Positions 59,801 to 64,000 of a stretch of DNA of 64,000 nt are shown in pieces. The stretch is from NCBI RefSeq assembly GCF_037975245.1, contig NC_092582.1, positions 21,538,577-21,602,576 on the forward strand, written 5' to 3'. The position numbers and the translations under genes were made by a program. Origin of the DNA: Apostichopus japonicus. Its lineage: Eukaryota > Echinodermata > Holothuroidea > Aspidochirotida > Stichopodidae. The notes beneath the pieces are model-generated. The model saw only the letters and a list, made by a program, of their open reading frames with translations. It was not told the DNA's origin and ran no database searches. Each line of letters begins with the position of its first letter. Position 1 is the first letter of the stretch.

Positions 59801-62800
59801 AATGTCAAGGTTGGCTTCCATTTGCTAAAGGAATAATAATCATAATAATAATAATCATAATAAATTACATTTATATAGCGCTTAATACAGAGTTTTAAAG
59901 CACTCCACAAAGTAGGAAAGAGACAAAGGAAACCAAGGAAAAAAATAAACTAGAAATCAAACAGAAATGTTTTAAGTTGTCTCTTGAAAATGCGAAGGGA
60001 GGGAGAGTCAAAAACGTGAAATGGGAGTTCATTCCAAAGAGAGGGCGCAGCGACAGAAAAGGCACGATTGCCATAACGAGTGCAGGTACGTGGACCAGGA
60101 GTTAATTGCAAATGCGTATGATAGGAGGAGCGAAGCGTAACTGTAGTTGACCGACTCAAAAGGAAGAAATAAGAATTTTAAAAATGAAAAAGGTGACACA
60201 ACACTCTAAAGAATGAGAGGTAACACTCCAATATTTAATTGATGCAACACTACTATTTTGAACACGAGAAAAACACTTCTTTCCAAAAGAAGAATCCTCT
60301 GTTGTTATGTGATCACCAAAGATTTGGTGTTATCCCATAACTAATAAAAATTTAACCTTCTAGCTATGTAGTGATGCTTATAAATAAATTAATGTAATGC
60401 TTACAAATAAAATGAAAGTCACAGAATACTTGTTTCCTTTACGAAAAGCTTCAATTGTAACATCATCACCAAAGTGTGTTTTTCTGTTAATCCCAAAGCT
60501 TAACTTTCAAACTCAATTTCACTTTGGGCTTTGACTAAAATCTGTACAAAAAACATGGTGACCAATAAAATAACATCATACATGAAGATTTTGGAATTTA
60601 TTTATGTGGGAGTTTTGAATGTTTAAATGGTGCAGTGATTAAAGATGCAACTTTGCACCTACCAGAGCAATCAACCTATGCTACATTTATTATATGAATA
60701 CATGGTGTGTTCAAATATTTTCGGATTAGTTAAAAGTAGCGTTGCGTCTAGTTCTGATCAAATCCATTGGTGTGATTACAAATACTGCTCTGAGGAGTCT
60801 AAAGCATTTTAAAAATGTATTTGATAAAAATAAATCGTAAAAACTATATTGTAAGCATGTTGTAACTTCACCTGCCCCCAAAACATGTAATGCTACTTCT
60901 ATGAATGGTTTTAGACCAATTAAGCTTTGCAGCATTCTTTTCAATTGCATGCAGAAAATATTTTTTGGGTTTTCCGATAGCTGACAATATTTTAAATAGT
61001 AATCATAAATAAACAATATTTTATGTTTAATCCCATAGCTAACAATGTTTGAGCACCTCCCTAACTTATAATGCTTATACATAAATAAACATAACACAAT
61101 ACTACATTTCCAAGAGAAGAATCTTCAGTTGTTACATGATCACCAAGGTTTTTTTTAATCCCATAGCTATAATATTTTCTAGATAATTAGTAGTGCTTTT
61201 TCTCTAGCTATCAATTGACTATGACATAGGCTGGGAAGTGAACAATGAAACAATTCAATCATGTTTCCTATTGGATAAGAAATAACATTTCAAAGAATAC
61301 TTCCAATTCTTCTTCTTCTTTTGGAACAGAGGGAACTAAAGGAGCTACTAGGACTACTAAATGATCAACTGAAAGGCAAACAATGCAGGCATATCACTTG
61401 CAAGCAAGACTATCCCCACCAGACTTTGACTACAGAACATATGGAAGCATTTGCTATATAAACAGCCTGTTTTCGGAGAATTAATTGTTGTTGTATATGC
61501 ACAGGAAGCATTGCAGTTTTCACTCTCCGAAATTGCTGTGAGAGCACTGCCACTGTGCTGTGTTCATATTAGCTGCGTAAAGGAGGACTTCACAAATTTC
61601 TTACAAAGCTTTTGATTTGCTGGTGAAAAGTATGAGCCTTAATATTGACCTATCAAGTCAAATTTTATATCACTAGAGAGAAGAGTCAACGAACTTTTCT
61701 TTGGCATAGGAAAGAAATTGGTTATGCAATCACACCCCCAGCAAGCACGATGTACTGTAAGCATTGAGAGATAGGGACATTTTGAAGAGGTTCACTGCTT
61801 TCCGAAGTGGTTTTTACTTTTCAGATTAAAAAGTACGGGGTTAAGTTCACACGCATAAGAAATAACGACACATCATTGTAAAGAGGACACAATATTCTTC
61901 AAAATGACATAAGAAAGAGTTTTCTGAGTGCTATACTTTGAAAGTTATGAAAAGAGTTAGCGCGAAATGTGCTTATTTTGTAGCGATATTTGCTGCGTAA
62001 TGGGGTGTTTTGTGCGGAGTTCTGCAAGGATTTCATATGCAAATAACTAACAACCAAATCAAGAGGAAATCTAGGAAACAACTAAATACTTAAACTGCCA
62101 TGGGTTGAGAAATAGAAACAACTCCTTATTCTCACCTGATTAACATTGTCGTGATTATGCCTGCATTCCTCGAGTTTCTCCTGCAACTCTCTTTCTCTCT
62201 TGGCCAAGTTGATTTCGTGTACGTCCCACAGATGGGCTGCACCCTGAGCATACTTGAAGAGGGACCTTAACTTATGAGCTGTTGTCTCGGCCAGATTTTC
62301 CAACGATTTCTGTGGATACAACAAAGAATGAAAACTACTGTCAGCTTGTTCCAATTTGTCAAACAATTTCAGCAAGGACTCAATATAGTACTCAATATAT
62401 AGGTACTCAATATATAGGTACTCAATATATATTGTATATATATATTATATACTATATATATATTGTATATATAGTACTTAATATATATTGTACTCAATAT
62501 AGTACTCAATATATATTGTATATATATATATTATATTATATATATATATATGTATTGTATCTATATAATACTCAATACATATTGTACTCAATATATAAGT
62601 ATTCAATATATAGGAAACTAGCAATTGCTCAAACTAAGACACTCTCTGACAAGATGACAGACAAACATGAGCATTAATAGGAATATTAATAATTAAATGA
62701 GTACTGATTGTGATCATATTTATCTGCCAGATACTACTACAGAATAGTCACAATGCAAACTTGCCACTTTCTATCCCGAGAAGATTTAGAGTGGTATGTA

Positions 62801-64000
62801 TGTAACTTTTCACAAAAAATTGGTTATTTCGAACTTGGAATCAACCATGGAAGTTGTGACTAGCCTATTGCTTGTGGAATAGTAAAAGGATAATGAAAAC
62901 TCCAGAAGATCATTACAATTTTTGGAGACTTTTTTTTTTATTCTCTTTAGACAGGTACCAGCTTCATTGAATTTTGAAGAGGAAAAAAACTTCTGTAAGA
63001 ACATGATAGCATTCTGTAATTGCTTAACAGTCACAACAAATGATGTAAGTGCTGTTTAATAACTTACATCCATGGTATCAAGGTGGTTCTCAAAGACTTT
63101 CTGTCTCTCTCCAAGCTGGGGCAAGAAAAACCCTTCAACGACCTCCTGAACTCTTTCATCACTACAGACCCCGGTCTGAAGTAGCTCAACCTGCATAAAA
63201 TAGATAAGATTAGTTGAATGCTTAGAGTATTACGGTATGCAATCTAGTTTAATTTTACTATTAAAACATGAAAACAAATGTATAAATTGCAAAAAGGACA
63301 GTAAAAAAAAACATGACAAAGTTAACAGTGTCAGTAATTCTATTGGCTAAATCTCCCAAACTGAATATAATAGTTATCAACAAAAAAACATGCAGTTTAC
63401 ATTATAATTGTTTCAATTCATAATTGCAGCTGGTGATTGCTACTTTTAACTGCAGCAGTAATTTTTATTCCTATCTAACATAAGATTGTCTTCAAAACCC
63501 AAAAATGGAGGTTTCATTCCTCTTGATATTGTGGGCACGGTATGAAAGTACAGTATACATATATTCTTAATGTTGGTGTTTGTCTTTCCAGGTTTTCTCA
63601 GGTATTTTCAATCAAGGAGACCAACGATTGAATATTTTGTGTTAAATTAATTCAGTAGAGTTAACTTTTCATTAGTTCACTTATTAAAATGTGAAGACCA
63701 TTACTTTAATTGCATTCCCCACTAAACATACATTGTTCTAAATGTCTTTACATTTTCTTAGCAGCTACTGTTTGCTAAAATACCTCCCGCCTCTTTCAAC
63801 ATCGACTATCAACATCAACTATCAACATACCCTGCAAGTTTCGACTTGATCCAAGCATTCTTTACATATCCTTTCATACTCTTTGTGTAGCCTTGACAAG
63901 AAGTGAGTGTGAAGTCTCTCAATTTCTTGACAGATGGAAGCTAGTTCCTTGTTCCACCTGTAAACAGCTGACTTGGTGGAACTAGGTGGCTTCATCGACC
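43668..64000 (-). CDS. CCDC180: CCDC180, coiled-coil domain-containing protein 180 (C-terminal 1188 residues; 5' part beyond window)
   Basis: A large coiled-coil protein with DUF4455 (N-terminal half) and DUF4456 (C-terminal half). The molecular role is not established; from memory, the vertebrate gene is expressed mainly in testis and ciliated tissue. Exons, in transcript order: 64000-63831, 63190-63068, 62309-62136, 59824-59709, 58579-58453, 57145-56981, 55339-55065, 54259-54178, 53840-53566, 53153-53007, 52627-52451, 52160-51977, 51444-51191, 50492-50268, 49713-49636, 47749-47683, 47471-47327, 46891-46731, 46287-46150, 45638-45527, 44867-44623, 43796-43668. All phases agree. Diagnostic segments are LNSELDLRLHLHNPR, IHNVRGAELLLHQ, FSDGGNFSPEE, LFDLTFIEKLTRWLTNTQVK, KGSRHVTRP and LKPSLGHPQN. 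Human CCDC180 is about 1650 residues, so about 450 N-terminal residues lie past the right edge. Two exons encode low-complexity linkers. No ATG start is in the window. Confidence 0.95.
44623..44867 (-). CDS. CCDC180: CCDC180 exon, Thr/Arg-rich
   Basis: 81 full codons, including RKRAGLSLTPDEGAPLI and RVWQGFARDTLVVGERPSRP. Probably a linker before the last helix. Confidence 0.92.
45527..45638 (-). CDS. CCDC180: CCDC180 exon
   Basis: Encodes RVAVLLGEEWIQALSCVTED through IVVDDVEVG. Donor gtaagt. Confidence 0.93.
46150..46287 (-). CDS. CCDC180: CCDC180 exon (LKPSLGHPQN)
   Basis: 46 codons containing LKPSLGHPQNIATLKALCDR, a conserved block in the family. Confidence 0.96.
46731..46891 (-). CDS. 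CCDC180: CCDC180 exon
   Basis: Encodes EFREQLEQLEMLVAEVPPLV and a coiled coil ending GQLEKQR. The donor is gtcagt, weaker than its neighbours. Confidence 0.94.
47327..47471 (-). CDS. CCDC180: CCDC180 exon (DUF4456 part)
   Basis: Encodes YYKQKGSRHVTRPQAIHDSF through YYNQAEEYHNQCLQ, matching the vertebrate C-terminal domain. Confidence 0.97.
47683..47749 (-). CDS. CCDC180: CCDC180 short exon
   Basis: Encodes HFMAVVKRILQDSLDGLLST and AD before donor gtaagt. Confidence 0.9.
49105..49625 (-). repeat. 103-bp tandem repeat, five copies, with G-quadruplex motif on the sense strand
   Basis: The phrase 'agagca(g/t)aaataac' or close variant recurs at 49121, 49224, 49327, 49430 and 49533, exactly 103 bases apart. 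On the minus (CCDC180 sense) strand most units hold G5-A-G3-AGCA-G3-AAGGA-G5, which satisfies the usual four-run quadruplex pattern. Confidence 0.95.
49636..49713 (-). CDS. CCDC180: CCDC180 short exon
   Basis: 25 full codons, MIRKKDTNLKFDPKYYIFGE. The donor gtgagt is followed within about 20 bases by the G-rich 103-bp repeat array. Confidence 0.9.
49960..50052. repeat. Short A/T-rich tandem repeat
   Basis: 'acatatgaataaac' and 'acatatga' units repeat about seven times in a CCDC180 intron. Confidence 0.8.
50268..50492 (-). CDS. CCDC180: CCDC180 Ser/Arg-rich linker exon
   Basis: 74 codons, Ser, Arg and Lys rich (ERRPLVKRSTSLSLDSNPTK), probably disordered, with several basic-Ser sites that could be phosphorylated. 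Confidence 0.88.
50798..50990. repeat. (AT)n followed by 50-bp tandem repeat, three copies
   Basis: The AT dinucleotide run is followed by units starting 'atgtacaagtgcagctgtct' at 50841, 50891 and 50941. The copies are nearly identical. Confidence 0.95.
51060..51125 (+). mobile_element. 3' tail fragment of SINE family B
   Basis: 'ttattgtaagttgcgctat' then 'ataacaactg' and (ATT)-rich sequence match the tail of the SINE at 38249-38632. The tRNA-like head is missing. Confidence 0.6.
51191..51444 (-). CDS. CCDC180: CCDC180 variable-region exon
   Basis: 84 codons, QITSDQLLASLPSIF to VEDSAVLLIKNIL. Little conservation is recognised. Supported by borders and phase. Confidence 0.88.
51977..52160 (-). 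CDS. CCDC180: CCDC180 exon
   Basis: Encodes FKNHLFDLTFIEKLTRWLTN, TQVKIKGEVAESNSK and a short coiled coil. Confidence 0.97.
52451..52627 (-). CDS. CCDC180: CCDC180 exon (GGNFSPEE block)
   Basis: Encodes LFSDGGNFSPEEVDTHKKKL through EIANKFEDR. Confidence 0.97.
53007..53153 (-). CDS. CCDC180: CCDC180 exon
   Basis: Encodes EVIRVSLRKFRQYLDQTLQM through NARFIKSFK. Confidence 0.96.
53440..53560. repeat. Local direct duplication
   Basis: 'ggggacatctggtcacct' plus following sequence occurs twice, about 55 bases apart, just 3' (on the minus strand) of the exon ending at 53566. Confidence 0.65.
53566..53840 (-). CDS. CCDC180: CCDC180 exon (LRLHLHNPR block)
   Basis: 91 codons, including LEELNSELDLRLHLHNPRC and IHNVRGAELLLHQ, among the most conserved parts of the family. 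Confidence 0.97.
54007..54155. repeat. 54-bp tandem repeat, three copies
   Basis: 'aacacatatattactgacat' recurs at 54007, 54061 and 54115 (the third has one change). It lies in the CCDC180 intron just after exon 54259-54178. Confidence 0.92.
54178..54259 (-). CDS. CCDC180: CCDC180 exon
   Basis: Encodes LRIEFLNHLEDWTQQAKMSA through SVVAAK, continuing the conserved block RLEFLEHLEKW known from vertebrates. Confidence 0.94.
54708..55058. mobile_element. Short hAT-type element inserted at a CCDC180 splice donor
   Basis: 351 bp with ends CAGGGTTTCCCTAA and (complement) CAGGGGTTCCCTAA. It is flanked by perfect 8-bp duplications ACTTACAC at 54700-54707 and 55059-55066. The right duplication is the last two exon bases plus the six-base donor of the CCDC180 exon ending at 55065. 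Confidence 0.92.
55065..55339 (-). CDS. CCDC180: CCDC180 exon ending at a transposon-duplicated donor
   Basis: 91 codons, acidic and Ser/Thr-rich, ending VIIPESLFQDLRK. The donor gtaagt is inside the 8-bp duplication of the hAT element at 54708-55058. Confidence 0.92.
55340..56060. other. CCDC180 intron, non-coding
   Basis: A short (GA)n run lies at about 55665-55680 and a second near 55955-55967. Nothing else recognised. Confidence 0.4.
56061..56300 (+). mobile_element. tRNA-derived SINE, family A, copy 2
   Basis: Box-A-like 'taagctcagaggttaacgcc', a box-B position 'gagtttgagtc', a shared body and an 'atacatac' tail. By eye it is over 90% identical to the reverse copy at 59430-59672. Both are in CCDC180 introns. 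Confidence 0.85.
56981..57145 (-). CDS. CCDC180: CCDC180 basic low-complexity linker exon
   Basis: 55 codons, Lys/Gln-rich and then Pro/His-rich (KQKKVKRRTPQPHTSPHPGD). It looks disordered and separates conserved helical exons. Splice borders and phase (0-0) support it, so it could be skipped without a frameshift. Confidence 0.8.
57146..58452. other. CCDC180 intron, non-coding
   Basis: AT-rich, with short 'aataagaggttat' repeats around 58135-58225. No exon or element boundaries recognised. Confidence 0.4.
58453..58579 (-). CDS. CCDC180: CCDC180 exon
   Basis: Encodes SYDHFHIDQQNIVQAYPDSV through CKFYEVDRIHPS. Donor gtaaga. Confidence 0.92.
59430..59672 (-). mobile_element. tRNA-derived SINE, family A, copy 3
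   Basis: The reverse complement carries 'tagctcagtggttaacgcc', the same body as 56061-56300, and a (CATA)n tail at its 3' end (left side here). It lies in the CCDC180 intron before exon 59824-59709 is spliced to 58579. Confidence 0.87.
59709..59824 (-). CDS. CCDC180: CCDC180 exon next to a LINE tail
   Basis: Encodes QMEANLDIVLDRLRQESSK and the next helix. Its acceptor follows the 3' tail of the LINE fragment at 59828-60175. Confidence 0.92.
59828..60175 (-). mobile_element. LINE 3' end with reverse-transcriptase C-terminal remnant
   Basis: On the minus strand, RYGNRAFSVAAPSLWNELPF and SLRIFKRQLKTFLF precede a stop at 59950. This is the well-known C-terminal tail of CR1/L2/Jockey-type LINE ORF2 proteins. 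A short 3' UTR follows, with 'gcgctatataaatgtaat' and an (ATT)n tail. It is heavily 5'-truncated. The tail ends a few bases before a CCDC180 splice acceptor. Confidence 0.87.
60176..62135. other. CCDC180 intron with decayed internal repeats
   Basis: A phrase like 'gttacatgatcaccaaggtt' and 'taatcccatagcta' recurs at about 60300, 60465, 61025 and 61125, which suggests an old dispersed repeat. No exon found. Confidence 0.4.
62136..62309 (-). CDS. CCDC180: CCDC180 exon (WDVHE region)
   Basis: 58 codons, including AAHLWDVHEINLAKRERELQ, a strongly helical stretch of the DUF4455 part. Confidence 0.94.
62380..62620. repeat. AT-rich minisatellite ('actcaatatatagg' units)
   Basis: Irregular repeats of 'tagtactcaatatata' mixed with (AT)n in a CCDC180 intron. 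Confidence 0.9.
63068..63190 (-). CDS. CCDC180: CCDC180 exon
   Basis: 41 codons, VELLQTGVCSDERVQEVVEG through LGERQKVFENHLDTMD. Both ends in phase 0. Confidence 0.9.
63831..64000 (-). CDS. CCDC180: CCDC180 exon at the window edge
   Basis: Open to the edge, reading KPPSSTKSAVYRWNKELASI on to CLDQVETCR at donor gtatgt. An acceptor-like tttacag precedes 63957 in the same phase, so the exon could instead start there. Confidence 0.85.

Noticed and set aside
63940..63960. Splice acceptor (tttacag) inside the edge exon of CCDC180
   Set aside because: The frame stays open and in phase to the window edge with family-like residues, so I kept one continuous exon. It cannot be excluded without transcript data.

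Overview
This is intron-rich, AT-rich animal nuclear DNA crowded with transposons. It has tRNA-derived SINEs, many short hAT-type elements with clean 8-bp target-site duplications (TSDs), minisatellites and (AT)n tracts, and it carries an invertebrate-type CCDC180 gene. I infer a marine invertebrate, probably a deuterostome such as an echinoderm or hemichordate. The species is not established.

Three multi-exon protein genes can be followed exon by exon with matching splice phases. (1) PMPCA, the alpha subunit of the mitochondrial processing peptidase, + strand, 9310-19712: 11 coding exons giving a complete 522-residue protein with the HFLEK pseudo-metal site and the glycine-rich loop. (2) A clan-2 cytochrome P450 closest to the CYP17/CYP1 type, + strand, 28870-37953: eight coding exons giving about 450 residues through to the stop. 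The N-terminal membrane-anchor exon was not found. (3) CCDC180, a large coiled-coil protein, - strand, 64000 down to 43668: 22 coding exons giving 1188 residues to the C-terminus. The N-terminal part lies beyond the right edge. The P450 and CCDC180 genes converge. A lone exon with a signal-peptide-like segment lies at 1592-1947 (- strand), and a weak three-exon candidate at 7587-8282 (+ strand). The three firm genes are not functionally linked to one another: mitochondrial import, ER mono-oxygenation, and a putative ciliary or sperm coiled-coil protein.

Layout. 1-9309 is mostly gene-poor, with one orphan exon and dispersed repeats. 9310-19712 is PMPCA, with a 1.35-kb hAT element in one intron and a SINE in another, followed by a 73-bp x 6 tandem array. 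22-28 kb holds ancient repeat arrays and four short hAT elements, one nested inside another. 28.9-38 kb is the P450 gene, whose introns carry a 1.8-kb 60-bp minisatellite, an 86-bp minisatellite built from the end of a P450 exon and its splice donor, and a long (AT)n tract. 38-43.6 kb is intergenic, with a SINE, a hAT nested in another hAT, and CCAAT-rich minisatellite DNA. 43.7-64 kb is CCDC180.

The observations most worth a second look: the minisatellite that amplified a P450 exon end together with its 5' splice site; a hAT insertion whose TSD is the CCDC180 splice donor; five tandem G-quadruplex motifs on the sense strand of a CCDC180 intron; an inverted SINE pair flanking two CCDC180 exons; and two cases of hAT-in-hAT nesting supported by related uninterrupted copies in the same window.
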